From Hydractinia symbiolongicarpus (lineage: Eukaryota; Cnidaria; Hydrozoa; Anthoathecata; Hydractiniidae): DNA of 64,000 nucleotides. The stretch is from the NCBI RefSeq assembly GCF_029227915.1, contig NC_079875.1:6262001-6326000 (forward strand), read 5' to 3'. The position numbers and the translations under genes were made by a program. The notes beneath the pieces are model-generated. The model was not told where the DNA came from and searched no databases. It was given only the letters and a program-made list of their open reading frames with translations. Below are positions 1 through 11,123 of the stretch, piece by piece (positions within the stretch are counted from its first letter, which is position 1; every line of letters starts with the position of its first letter).

Positions 1-728
1 CCGGGAAAATCAGCTATGATTAGGCCTTCAAGTACTGCCATAAATAGATTTGCGTAAGGTGGGGCCATTCTTGTACCCATGGACGTTCCTTTAATTTGGT
101 GATAAAATGATGTCATAAATTTGAAAAAACTGTTTTTAAAAATGAGATGCAGCAGCGTGTGAAAGACATGATTTGGTGGGGTATATTTAGGCATTTCATT
201 TCTAAATTGTTTTATAAAATCGAGTACTGCTTTAATTCCTTCATCATGGGGGATGTTTGTGTATAGAGCCGTAACGTCTGCTGTTACAAGAAAAGCATTT
301 TTGGGCATAGGTGGGAGCTCCCGCAATCCTCTGAGAAAGTGTTTTGTGTCTTTAATGTAGGACGGTAGTTTCGTGACCAAAGGTTGGATGAAATGTGTTA
401 CGTATTTTGATAGGTTGTCTGTGGCGCTGTCACAACCCGAAACAATTGGTCTTAGTGGGATCTCAGGTTTATGTATTTTAGGTAGTCCGTAAAATAGTGA
501 TGTGCGCGGTGGATTAGGGGGAGTTAGAAATCGTCTAGTCGTTTTATCAATGTATTGTTTAACAAAACGGAAATAGACATAATCTTTTACCTCTTTGCTA
601 ATGTCATTGGTTAGGTCATTTGGCATTTGTATGTATGTGTTTCTATCATTAAGGTGCAAGTGGACTTTGTCTATGTATTTGGTAGTGTTAAGAATGCAGA
701 CCCCCCCACCTTTATCCTGGAGAGGCAA
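1..728 (-). mobile_element. Penelope-like element reverse transcriptase, partial
   Basis: One minus-strand frame stays open from the window edge to an in-frame TAG at 729-731, about 242 residues, with no start codon in view. Reading 5' to 3' on the minus strand it shows QDKGGGVCIL near the start, then YGLPKIHK, RPIVSG, a palm segment ALYTNIP, and GTSMGTRMAPPYANLF close to the edge. This order (LPKIHK, RPIVS, D-x-LYTNIP, G-x-x-MG-x-x-x-x-P-x-YANLF) is typical of Penelope-like reverse transcriptases. The YxDD box and any GIY-YIG endonuclease would lie beyond position 1, so completeness cannot be judged. The frame just upstream of the TAG is unlike this family, so the element looks 5'-truncated. 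A host telomerase is unlikely given the match to the PLE pattern. Confidence 0.85.
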
Positions 729-731
729 CTA

Positions 732-1519
732 GACCGCTGGAGTATTTTTCACCGCCCCAGTCCGTGGTATGCACCGCTGTGGGTGTGTTGCTCGGGGCCC
801 AACATCCCCGGGCCAGTGGAGGCCTGTGGCGATTCGAGGGGTGGGTCGGGATATATCATGCATTTCACTTAATCCAAAGCCTATTCCATCAAAAAACATA
901 AAACGGATCGAAATTTGCCGCTCCCTTATTCGAACACCCTTGTTTACATGAAAGTCTGCAAGCACTTTTACATACTCTGGAACTTAATAAAAGTTTAGGA
1001 TCCAAAATTCCCGCTTTATGCTTCCTTTTGCGTCCGACAATTATCCAGAAGTAAAAAAACGGATCGAATTCTCCCGTGTTTCGCTTCTTTATCTTCTCTC
1101 TCCTCGACAAAATTGATTTCGTAACATATTATATTTAAAAGTTCTCCATCGTAGAGTTCACAACGACACATATAACAATAAGCAGATATTCACCAAGGTA
1201 AAATTAGATATCCATAATAATTTAGACAACCTTGTGATATTCGTTGACGCGCAGCAGAGTAGACTATCAGCAAGGCGAGACTGAATAATTACGATATCCG
1301 ATTTTACTGCGCTGAATATCTGTTTTATCATGCACCATTGGAAGGAAATAACACAATTCTCTTAGATTCATCATTATCTAAAGTGGCGAACCTCTTCATA
1401 TTTTATTTTATTTTATTTTGTTTTTGTCTTTTTCGTTGTTCTTGTTTCTTGTTGTTGTAAAACTTCAGTTATTCTCAGCTCTCCATCTGATTAATTATGT
1501 TTTGTGGGCTACCTGAGGT
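732..1519. other. Intergenic, no gene recognised
   Basis: AT-rich sequence between the Penelope fragment and the duplicated block. A short phrase, AACGGATCGAA, occurs near 902 and 1059, but no supported coding frame or terminal repeat is seen. Confidence 0.5.
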
Positions 1520-2482
1520 GCATGATAAAGTAAATTAACGTGTGGGATTACACATATCACAAATACAATAGCGGACAAAATGTGTTGTAACATCCTAAAA
1601 ATAGGTATATTTTGTCAAAAATTACTAATTTCACAACAGTGTCCCCCATTTCCAAATTATTATCCATCCAATTTAAATACACTCAAGTCGTGCTAATTAT
1701 TTTAAACAAAGCGACATCTTTCGAGCAACCCGACGTAACATTTAAGGGGGAGGCAGCTTAATTTTTACAAAATTAGTACTTAAACTTGTCTGTAGTGCCC
1801 TTCGCCTCATTTCTCCAGACTTAGGGTAACAGAATAGGGACAAAGTTTTGTCAGAATCGAATTAGATTGGATTAAAGTTGCTTCAAGTGTAGTGTTGTGT
1901 GATTGTTCAAACTGACAAAAGTGTTCTGGTGTGATTATACACTTAGTTTGGGTTGAAAAATTAACACACGTTCAAGAAGCTACAAAGCGGGTTAAGTAAG
2001 ATCTCAGTTCTTGATGTTACTCTGCATCCTCACACATACCTAATAACATTGTATAATAACCAGACCACTCAAAATGTCGAGGTGCAAGAAGTTATACATA
2101 CTATATTGCAACAGTATAGACAACCTAATAATAAAAATTTTTTAAGACTTGCTACACTTTTATAGGCACAAATATACATTTTATGTATATATATATATTT
2201 TTCAGTATTCTTTTGGAAGCTATGGTCTCAAAGCAAGACAATACGAGGGACTGTATTTTTCAAAAAAACTATACTAAAAAGCCCTGAGAAGGGAATCCAA
2301 TCCTTCAAAAAGATTTTAAAGTCATCATTGTTGTTTCAACTTTGTATGCAATTATTTGGTACGTTTTTTGCAGAATTCTTAGGCTAGATAGCCAGATAAA
2401 AAAAGTTCACTTTCTTTAGAAGAAAACCTGATTTAAAAGCAAGGTAAGTGCTTGTATAGAATAAATTATGAATATTGAATAA

Positions 2483-2955
2483 TTGTATTATACGCAAGCT
2501 TTGTCACGCAATACTCAAGCTTTGTCACACAATATACAAGCTTTGTCAAACAATACACAGCTTTGTCAAACAATACAAAAACTTCGTCACACAATACACA
2601 AGCTTTGTTACACAATACGCAAGCTCTGTCACACAATACACAAGCTTTGTCACATAATGCACAAGCTTTGTCTCATAATGCATAAGCTTTGTCACGCAAT
2701 ACACAAACGTTGTCACACAATACAAAATATTTGTCACACAATACACAAACTTTGTCACACAATACACAAGCTTTGTCACACAATACACAAGCTTTGTTAC
2801 ACAATACGCAAGCTTTGTCACACAATACATTAGATTTCTCAAACAGTACGCAAGCTTTGTCACACAATACACAAGCTTTGTCTCATAATACATAAGCTTT
2901 GTCACACAATACACAAGCTTTGTTACACAATACACAAACTTCGTTACACAATATA
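2483..2955. repeat. 21-bp minisatellite, about 22 copies
   Basis: Imperfect head-to-tail copies of AAGCTTTGTCACACAATACA plus one base. Because 21 is a multiple of 3, all frames stay open and mimic 7-residue repeat proteins on both strands. Variation sits at the same few bases in most copies (CAC/TAC, ACA/CGC). The matching spot in the other duplication arm (about 19690-19765) has only about three copies, so the array grew after the duplication or shrank there. Confidence 0.95.
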
Positions 2956-3264
2956 CTTTACAAGGTTTATTAAAACTCCTTGAAACTCAAATAAAGATGA
3001 AACTAAAGATACAAACTCTAAATACACATTTTAAAAATCCTAAACAAACACATAAAAAAAGAATATTTCTTAATTTAATGATATAGACACAAAGATAATA
3101 TTTCCTATCACAATAGTTGAAACAATGGTTGTATTCATGATGATGTACTTGAAGTACGAAACGCTTAGTAATAAAAATATATTTTATGAATTGATATACT
3201 TGCTTCCTTATTAGGAATATTACGTGGCCGCCTTTTATAATAATAATAGTTGTTACATGTAACA

Positions 3265-3310
3265 ATATTTCCTGAATGCGTGTTACAGATTTATTTCAAA
3301 ATCAAATAAA
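3265..3310 (-). repeat. Vestigial duplicate of MFS gene tail (copy A flank)
   Basis: About 150 bp beyond the stop of copy A the sequence repeats the gene's last codons in decayed form: on the minus strand AAATAAATCTGTAACACGC followed by ATTCAGGAAAT, against the coding CGATATAAATCTTTAACACG and ATTCAAGAAAT. The same relic lies downstream of copy B, so it predates the block duplication. Confidence 0.6.
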
Positions 3311-3444
3311 AATATCATTCTCGCTATCATCCATGAGACATCCACCAAAAAGATGTTAAATTAAACAGCTTATGGTGCAGAATAAGTAGCTAAATTGTGC
3401 TATTTCTTCAATTTATACGTGCGCCTTCGACGCAGAAAAATGTA

Positions 3445-4860
3445 CTATTGTGAAAAGGATATTTCTTGAATGCGTGTTAAAGATTTATATCGATATAAAA
3501 AACAAATAAATAATAACAAAACTACAATTCCCATTCCAATTGACCACCAATCTAACACTGTCATTGCAAATGCCGCTGTTAAGGCAGCTGTAACAGTTCC
3601 CGAACGTGATAGGACATTCCGTAACGCCTCAGTGAAACTTTGTAAATTGGATGGCACCATTTTTGCAACCATAGTTCGCAACAAAACCTCTTCAATGAAC
3701 CACACAAAAATGTAACCATACATAAAAAGAACCATCAGTGTTACATCACGTTCCAAATTTCGTTCTAATCGTTTCATGGCAGTCATAATAACAAACAAAA
3801 CCAGTTGAAAGACAATACAGACCAAACTTACGCAGTACACAGCACGTTGTGAAGTGCAATATTTTGATAAAATTAACAGCGCAAAGAAGTACGTAATGCC
3901 ATACGTCACTAAAGTTAATGTTAAAGCTTCTAAACTCCATCCCAATAAATTCAACTCTATCAATGGTATGAATAAATCTAGGCTCATTAAGCAGTACATA
4001 AACATAAAAGAAGATACAAACATTAACAAAGCGTCTGGGTTTGTAATGATGGTCTTCAACACTAATGCTACAGAATGGTCACAGTCATGTTGTATTAGCA
4101 TTTCTTTATCGACATCTACCTCTGCATTAAGGTCTAATTTACTCATACAAATTTCACCTGGACCACATTCTGCGTCATTATTTGGGCTTGTACAAAACTC
4201 ATCATGTTCTTTTATATGCTTTTTTAGATCAAACTCAGCAGAACAATCATACAGAAAGAAATTGACAATTATTAACACAAGGAGTGTCATTGCAGCCACA
4301 AATATTCCAACAAAATTTAGGTAGTTTATTGTGAGAGATCCAATGTTAAACTCGAACGCGCCTTTAAAAATAATACCAAAACATGGACCGAGAGCAAATC
4401 CAACAGAATAGGATGAAGCTAGCCACCACAATGCGCTCGTACCCTCGTTGCTGTCGTAAAGTCGAACAATTTCACCAGAGCAGATACTACTGAATGTGTT
4501 GGCTATACCCGCAATAAATCTACCAATAACTAAATAAATTGGATGAAAGTGAATAGCATATAATAGATTTCCAATAATTTGAGCTACGAGTACAAAGTTT
4601 GTGTACAATTTCATTTTACGAGTTTTGTCAATGAAACGGCCAGCAGGAGGTCCCAGTATCGTCGAGCATAAACAAAATGACGCTATAGTTAATCCATAAT
4701 ACAACTTTGGTTTATCATTTTTAACCAAATCTGTGAGATATGGATACAGTGTTGCAAACACAACACTGTAATCTACACCTACGATAGCACCACACAATAG
4801 GTATGCACCAACTGTTCTTCGTCGCTTTTTCTTCCAGCTATCTAAATTGAAATTACCCAT
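3445..4860 (-). CDS. MFS transporter, MFSD8/CLN7-like (copy A)
   Basis: Intact 471-residue intronless frame for a membrane transporter of the major facilitator superfamily. About twelve hydrophobic segments form two sets of six, split by a polar loop near residues 205-265. The loop after TM2 carries GPPAGRFIDKTRKMK (about 70-84), the expected MFS motif A position with its acidic and basic residues. Segments around IASFCLCSTILGPPAG and LTINYLNFVGIF resemble the MFSD8 (CLN7, lysosomal) branch; SLC18B1-like is an alternative, and the substrate is unknown. The start is supported by a TATA box about 65 bp upstream and by the same N terminus in two paralogues. Copy A is the most divergent, with private changes such as VGVDYS, KMVPSNLQ and GIVVLLLF. 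Loss of introns suggests an old retrocopy later duplicated as DNA (inference). Confidence 0.9.
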   Translation of the reverse strand: MGNFNLDSWKKKRRRTVGAYLLCGAIVGVDYSVVFATLYPYLTDLVKNDKPKLYYGLTIASFCLCSTILGPPAGRFIDKTRKMKLYTNFVLVAQIIGNLLYAIHFHPIYLVIGRFIAGIANTFSSICSGEIVRLYDSNEGTSALWWLASSYSVGFALGPCFGIIFKGAFEFNIGSLTINYLNFVGIFVAAMTLLVLIIVNFFLYDCSAEFDLKKHIKEHDEFCTSPNNDAECGPGEICMSKLDLNAEVDVDKEMLIQHDCDHSVALVLKTIITNPDALLMFVSSFMFMYCLMSLDLFIPLIELNLLGWSLEALTLTLVTYGITYFFALLILSKYCTSQRAVYCVSLVCIVFQLVLFVIMTAMKRLERNLERDVTLMVLFMYGYIFVWFIEEVLLRTMVAKMVPSNLQSFTEALRNVLSRSGTVTAALTAAFAMTVLDWWSIGMGIVVLLLFICFLYRYKSLTRIQEISFSQ

Positions 4861-4922
4861 CTCTTAAGATTGAATCTCTTTAAACTAAAAAGAAATTTGA
4901 ATGTTACAAGGTGAATTTCCTG

Positions 4923-4930
4923 TTTTTATA
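4923..4930 (-). promoter_or_regulatory. TATA box of MFS copy A
   Basis: TATAAAAA on the minus strand about 65 bp before the ATG. It lies in a stretch conserved with copies B and C, followed by a conserved ACATTCAAATTTCTTTTTAG segment that could be either leader or a 3' splice site. Confidence 0.6.
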
Positions 4931-5020
4931 CTGTTTCTCTGGGGGATTTTTCATAAAAATGCACACATGAAAGTGAAAATAAAATAATCTTAAGTCAACC
5001 AAAACAAGATAAATGTGTGA

Positions 5021-5039
5021 CATTGTTCTTGTCATTGTT
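5021..5039 (-). promoter_or_regulatory. Paired AACAATG motifs upstream of MFS copy A
   Basis: Two AACAATG motifs on the minus strand start exactly 12 bp apart (CATTGTT at 5021 and 5033 on plus). The sequence matches the SOX/HMG-box consensus WWCAAWG. The same pair at the same spacing lies upstream of copies B and C. Confidence 0.5.
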
Positions 5040-5235
5040 TTGTCTTCCGAAAGGTGACAAAGATTTTTGTCTTGCCCATATTCAGTTCTTTTTATACTTT
5101 AACATTTTACATAACATTATTACAACATTAATTTTGTTCCTTTTGACGAAACGACCATTACTAAGATTGAATGGAGTTTGTATGACCTCTCCTGTTTGTG
5201 ACTTAAGCTAAACAAATAAATATAATTTACAAGGT

Positions 5236-5819
5236 ACTAGGTTTTCATAATAAAAAAGCGAAAACCGTAAATAGAAAAATTGGTCAACCGAAACTACCTG
5301 TTTAGCAAACATAATGTTTCTCATTCCTTTTAGATATATCTCAAGAGTGGAGTGCAATGATTCTACTTTGGAATGCGGTCCTAAAAATGGGAATAAGTAT
5401 ATAAATATACAACATAAAATGGGATTTTAACATCCATTTTGTTAATTTAACAACACTTTTATCTAAATACCACAAGAAAGAGTTATTGTTAGGCCCAATG
5501 GGGGGGGGGAGAATGCTTGTCAAAGTTGAACACTTAGCAGTCTAATTGTTTGTAGTGATAACTGAAAGCGCCATTCTTACTTAAAATTGTGCAGAAATGC
5601 AGGTTATGATCATTTAATTGCACTAAAATAGATCACTATTTTGTATATTGCAACTACCGAAGCCTCTAAGATTTGCACATCGCTAAAAACGTGATGATAT
5701 ATCTATCTTGTGAAAAAATACAGAAAAAAATTGATCCTATAGATATAAAGTATTTATAAAAATAAAAAAGTTTAAAGATCTCACATCATATATCATTGCT
5801 AATCCAAAATTGCCTTTGT
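5236..5819. other. Intergenic, no gene recognised
   Basis: AT-rich sequence with a run of nine G near 5505. No supported gene. Confidence 0.5.
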
Positions 5820-5821
5820 AT

Positions 5822-5966
5822 GCGTAGCGTATTGTAGGCTAAGCGTATTGTAGGCGTAGCGTATTGTAGGCGTAGCGTATTGTAGGCGTAGCGTATTGTA
5901 GGCGTAGCGTATTGTAGGCGTAGCGTATTGTAGGCGTAGCGTATTGTAAGCGTAGCGTATTGTAGG
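5822..5966. repeat. 16-bp minisatellite, nine copies
   Basis: Near-perfect tandem copies of CGTAGCGTATTGTAGG; only the first two units and one late unit (GTAAG) vary, so the array looks young. Confidence 0.95.
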
Positions 5967-6162
5967 ATATTTCCTCTGTCAAGATGTTAAGGCCACAAGA
6001 AAATTTGATTGGTTATTATTGAAAATGAAGGCTCGTGATTAGTATATTAAACGTGAGTGTTCAAAACAAGGCCGGAAATGTGGAGTCTTTCCGTGAGTCT
6101 CGCTACTTGTGGTACCATTGTGAGTGACAGACTGACAGCCGTATACGGGTATTGTAATATAA

Positions 6163-6425
6163 CTAGTCAATGGCCTGTCGATAAGCCCACGGGTGCGCAC
6201 GTCCTTTATATATTTATGTATATTCATATACTCTATGTTTCAGGTACCATTTTGTGAAGAGACATACAGAATAGGACTAATTTTATAAACACCGTCTTCT
6301 GAATTTACCCGTCGCAGCAAAGTGGATAAAAATATATGTTATTTGATATTCGTTTCTCCGTAGCACGTCTTTCTAACTCAGCCGGGGTCCGCGCAGAGAC
6401 AGCCAAATATAGCTATTATTAAAGA
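6163..6425 (-). mobile_element. Short non-autonomous Helitron-like element
   Basis: On the minus strand it begins TCTCTTTAATAATAGCT and ends in CTAG at 6163-6166, with a decayed stem of the GTGG/CCAC kind before it. It shares ACCCGTCGCARCAAAGTGG and other blocks with 56513-56704. A GACAGACTGACAGCCGTATAC stretch just to its left resembles the 5' end of another copy, suggesting a decayed tandem pair. Confidence 0.6.
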
Positions 6426-7863
6426 GATGATGGACTATGTAAAACTTTGGTAAAAGCTCATTTAGTTTTTGTTTTCAAGTAGACAAAAATATGATAAATT
6501 ACAACACATTCTAGATTTGTTGATCAACTTTTTAAACTCTCTTTCTTTAAATTCATTTTCTACGCCAGCTAGATCGCTAGCAATGCTAGTTTCTGTTTGT
6601 GTGAAAACATTAACACCATAACAAGTTAATATAATATCTTGAAAATTCTCAAACACTCTTTCAAATTAATTCATCCTTCCAAAGCAGGCTTCTTTGAACA
6701 TCTATCTACATGACTTAGTTAAAAGATTTAATTTTGCACGTATTTTATCTGTAAAAGATCAAACTCGCTAAAGTTTGATCTTTTATCAAAAAAATAACAA
6801 AAATACTTCATCAAAAGTTCAGTTTTTGAAAACATGGTATTGAGGAAAGGTCGATTATATTTGTAAACAACAAAACTTTGTTCTAAAGCTACTTAAATTT
6901 ATGAAAAACGTTTGCGTTTATTTTGTTACATATAACAAAATATCACTGACTAGTTCATGGTGCCTCGTTTTACATTGAGAAAGAAAATAGCAGCATAAAA
7001 AAGTAGGCTACTGATATAAGAAAAACAAGTGCATGTAGCTAGCTAGCTATCAAAGTCTAATGTTTTTTCGTGTATCTGAGTAAGTTCTATTTAGACACTA
7101 ACATAACGCTTAGACATATTTCATAAAAATTGCTCCTAATGTTTTTCGCACATGTATCCTTGTCAACATTGATATAACTGTCAAAAAATCGTTTATCCGT
7201 GTCCCTAAAAATAGTCAAAACAGGAACTCAGAAACTATGATAATAGTGGAAGTATTTTGTGCCTTAATTTTTTTTTACCAGCCTAAAACATGTCATACTA
7301 AGTTTTAGGCTTTATTTCAATTTTATTTTTTTAGCGAGAAGTATGGTTTTAAAGGAGGAATATTCTTTATAATCCTCTTTGCTGGGCACTTTTAGTTATA
7401 TCCATTTAAGTACATAGACTCGTACTTGTTAATATATCCAAATTAAGGAAGTATTTTAACCAAGATATTTTAAACTTGTTAACTTTGCAGAAAATTAGTT
7501 CACGTAAGAATGTTAAGTGTTTCAAAAATTAGTTCTCACAAAAAATAATTCCCCCAAAGATCCTTTTAAAGTTGCTCTTTTACATATTAGAATGTTCGGA
7601 AGCTTGTGTAAACTATCTGAAACCTTTTGTATACAAAATTTTTCTTATCCACTTCAAAAACTATACCAAACATAAAGGCTTTTGTTCTATATTACGTATT
7701 TCATTTTTAATTAATTTAAGAAGCATAACTGCACACAAGATCTATTTTAATAACAGAGAAGTCTGTACTTCGTTTCCATCCCAAATATATATCTTTAGTT
7801 GTGTATATATATTCAGAAAATAGTCTGCCCTTCTCTTCACTCCCTTGTTTTTTTTCATAGGAT
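6426..7863. other. Intergenic; one hairpin
   Basis: No supported gene. A perfect 14-bp inverted repeat, TAAAAGATCAAACT with a 6-nt loop, sits at 6752-6785. Confidence 0.5.
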
Positions 7864-8157
7864 TCAACACGCCACACAAAGAAACCTTTTCCCTAAACTG
7901 GATTTGAAATCTAAACTTGCACATAAAACAGCACAACTTCTTTTCCAACCTTTAAAGACTGTTATTGCAGTTACCAAGATAATTTTTCCTGTATTTTTTA
8001 CTCGTGAGACGATCCAATTGTCAGTACATTTTCTCTTGCTGGAACATAAATTTTCTAACTGCTTAAGTTCCGCCATTTTTTGATCGCATAAATTAACATA
8101 TTCCTTCTGGAAATAACTTTGTTCGTCATGTATTTGAGTGCTAAAATCTTTGGACAT
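7864..8157 (-). pseudogene. Candidate exon, unknown family, with decayed upstream duplicate
   Basis: A minus-strand frame of 97 codons from ATG 8155-8157. The first 45 residues are rich in charged residues (MSKDFSTQIHDEQSYFQKEY), and a hydrophobic stretch follows. I do not recognise it. Support for past coding is indirect: the stretch 8200-8730 is a decayed second copy of the same sequence, sharing GGAAATAACTTTGTTCG, ATGTATTT/ATGTAATT, TTTTAGGACATTTC and CTCGTGAGA-type phrases but broken by stops. The second copy carries an insertion or extra sequence at about 8360-8640. Either an exon of a locally duplicated gene or part of an unclassified repeat. Confidence 0.3.
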
Positions 8158-8730
8158 TTCCTAACTTTTATCGGGAAAATAATTTATAGGAAATTTTTTT
8201 ATCATATTAAAAAAGAACTACTTTACTTATCGCTTACATACTATTATTCTTGTTCGTTTTAGTCGTGAGAAAATACAATATGTTAGTACGTTTCTCGGTT
8301 GCTGAAACATAAAATTCTACCCTCCAAAGCTCCGTCATTCCTCAAGGTCAATTTGATATCCAATTAGCATTTTCTTCCGCGCGCCGTAGGTTAGGAGAAA
8401 TTCGATTTGATCATATTTTAAATAGAAAAGACTAAGTCGAACCAATCGAGCTTGTGATTCCATTGTTATTAAAAATAATAAAGAATTTGATAAAAATTTC
8501 AATAGGCACGAAATTTTTTCTAACCTTCTAGGTTATGCCAAGAGTCTCGAAATTGCCGCGTATGGATTGAAAAACGCCTAAAAAACAGTGAAAATGGTTC
8601 TCTCAAAACGGTTTCTATCTTAGCCCTAACTGCACCGGTTGAAGGGAGGAGGAACACAAAATGCCTTTAGCCTCTTTGACCGGGAATAACTTTGTTCGGC
8701 ATGTAATTATGTTCTGTGATTTTAGGACAT

Positions 8731-10597
8731 TTCAACATCAAAAGGTTTCCTTCAGCTGAAAATTAATTTTTAAGGAGAACGGCTTAGGGGTCACAAAACC
8801 CTTGGAACTAGGTTGCGCTCCAATTACTCCCTAACTCGCCGAAATGCAAAACAATGCTTTCAATTTCGTTCACTTAACCCTATTCTTACCGACAGTGTGC
8901 ACAATACGCGCGGACCAAATATATTTAGCCGCCGTTTCCAAAATTTTCATCGTAGCGTGTTGAAATTTTATGACTTTTATTACTTTTTACTAGCCGTCAC
9001 TTGTAAAATTGTTGTTGTTTTTTCGTCGTGCCGTGCGGTCACATCGGTCAGTCTGTTGGTCGATCTTTAATATAGCTACACATTTTCGGACTTTCCGTAA
9101 TTCGATACTTTTTGTTTGAAATAGATCTTACAAGAATATATCACATTTAGCATTAAATAAAGTAACTAATAATTCATTTTACTATTCGTATTGATGATGA
9201 TATTTATTCTGATATGAACATTTAGAACGAAATTTTTATATTCCTTAGCACAAAGTTTCATATAAGCAAAAAAGATCGAGCCGAAAAGATTTTTCTATTT
9301 CGATATGTATAATGTGATAATCTATCGTTATACAAAATTTACATACTTTTGGACAAAAATTATAATGGTTAGTGTGATATTATTTGAGAAAAATTCTCAC
9401 CAAAATGAAAATTTATTTCAAAAAACCCAAAATTTCTCTAATCTGTGAAGTCCTTCTCACTAATATAAAAATGATTTTTCAACATATAAGTGGTTGAGTA
9501 GGAAGACTAACCACTTATAATCTAGCAAAGGAAAAAAGCATGGCATACATTGTTTTATCCGTTAATTTTCGCTCTTTATTACTTTTCGGTCCATTTTACC
9601 TAAAACGGCCGACAACGCGACTTGTTGCGTGTGACCGCCCAGAAAGATTATTTACAAAAAATTTTTTAGTGGTACATTTATGTTAAAATGTTATCCAGTC
9701 AAAATTTCAGAGCCAGGGGACTAACCGATCAATTTTAAAGGACCCCGTGCCCTATGTGCACACTGCTGGTTTTAAGCGCCCCCCACCCCCCCCCCCCCCC
9801 CCCAAAAAGGCCGATATGAATACGGTTAACCACAAGAAAAGGAAACTTTTGAAGCGTTATATACAGAATTGTGTGACTTCATTAAGTGTATGTTTATCGG
9901 GTGAATTATATCAAATAAAGCTTTCCTGAAAACTCCACGCCAACAAATTTTCTTCACGAAGTTTACAAGTGATTCTATTGCAGTATCTCTGCCATTATGT
10001 TTTTCGTCAATGTTATGTACAAAAGTTTTGGATAGACGAAGTAATGTTGACATATTCTGACGTAGTAAGTTGCCCTAGGGTTTTAAGATAAGGCGTTGAT
10101 GTCACTAAAATCAAAAAATTTGTTTTTTCTTAAATTTTTAGAATGGATGCGGGCTTTTTTCGGGCAAAATTTCGAACTCGCCAGATTGGCCCTTAAGCTT
10201 TTGTGCCATTTTACGCTGAGTCAGCCCCTTCCTGTAACTTTAAGTAGTCAGAAAATTTTAATCATAATTTTACTTTCAAAGCCTAACGTGAAGCATTTAT
10301 GGTTAATATTCCCCCCTTTAAACGTAAAAATTAAAACATGGTTACTTTCCTTAACTTAGCAAGTTTAAGAATTCCACTAAAAACTTACACAATACACCTT
10401 TCCCGAATTTAAATTATCGGCACTTCTTAGTAAACTTTGTAAACATTAAAAATACAGCTGGTGAGTGTGATACTTTTATGCGTTCTGAATGATCTTTTAT
10501 TGTGTATTTTTCTAAAGGATTGCAGGTTTTTCTTAACGAAAACTACTTTTAATGCATTTAAAAACATACTTGTCTTGTAAAAGAAGAATATGTATTT
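8731..10597. other. Intergenic; poly-C tract
   Basis: No supported gene. A C-rich run of about 24 bases (one A) lies at 9780-9803. Other frames here look like chance openings. Confidence 0.5.
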
Positions 10598-11123
10598 GTG
10601 ATGGCGAGTAGCAATCAGAAAAGTCAGCATGAAATTTATCATAATTTAATCTATCCAGGTATATCGACCTCTCGACCTGGTAATTTTTGTTGCGTACCGT
10701 TATGCAAAAGTTCTACTCTTATTAAACCCAGAGTTAAACAGGCATTGAAATGTTTTCATTTCCATCGGATCCAAGTTTAAGAAAACAATAGGTAAGTATC
10801 ATTTCAAGATATCTTAGAAGGGGAAGTGTGATATGTTCACAGTAAACAAGAACACAAAAGTATGCACTTTGAACGCAAAAGTCCACTTTGAAGTACACTG
10901 TGTAAAATTAGGTTTTGGTTGTGAACGGAAAACATTAATCAATGGCTCTGTGCCAAATATATTTACGTTCAAACGTCCGAAGAAAGAGCCCTTCCAGTAG
11001 TAGTCGAAACAGATTCTGAAAGCACATATGAAAGTTCTTCATCCTATTCTGCTGAGATCACCGAAGAACAACCTGGTTTTGCCACTCCTGATGAATTAGA
11101 AACTATCAAAACTGATAATTAAA
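10598..11123 (+). pseudogene. THAP-domain zinc-finger relic
   Basis: The frame from 10598 reads MMASSNQKSQ and then GNFCCVPLCKSSTLIKPR and KCFHFHRI, the start of a THAP finger (C-x2-4-C followed by FHRF-like). It is then out of frame with the expected P-x-L-R-K-Q, which appears one frame over just before a GGTAAGT donor at about 10790. At 10930-11000 a further piece reads ERKTLINGSVPNIFTFKRP, matching the usual C-terminal THAP segment (AVP-x-IF). One frame over again, an acidic Ser-rich tail runs to TAA near 11120. At least two frame changes are needed, so this is a decayed gene or transposase-derived THAP exon pair rather than a working gene. Confidence 0.6.

Larger units (their letters stand above)
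1520..5235. repeat. Segmental duplication, arm A (inverted relative to 17570-21745)
   Basis: The reverse complement of this block matches 17570-21745 well outside the coding frame. Paired landmarks are the TAGCGGACAAAATGTG area at 1570 with the TTTGTCCGCCATTG area at 21700; 2041-2475 with the reverse complement of 20850-21250; the 3' flank at 3265-3360 with 19310-19400; and GTGACTTAAGCTAAACAAA at 5198 with its reverse complement near 17600. Similarity fades near 1520 and 5235. The arm carries MFS copy A and an expanded 21-bp minisatellite, and lacks about 1.1 kb present in the other arm. Confidence 0.85.

Noticed and set aside
729-965. 78-codon minus-strand frame in line with the Penelope RT
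   Set aside because: Separated by a stop and unlike the expected N-terminal region of a Penelope RT; treated as unrelated flank.
2475-2935. Several overlapping open frames on both strands with HNTQALS / CVTKLVY repeats
   Set aside because: They result from a 21-bp minisatellite whose length is a multiple of 3; the non-coding homologue in arm B has only three units.
3854-4324. 156-codon plus-strand frame, repeated at 30199-30669
   Set aside because: Antisense shadow of the conserved central region of the MFS genes; its repetition only reflects the paralogy.
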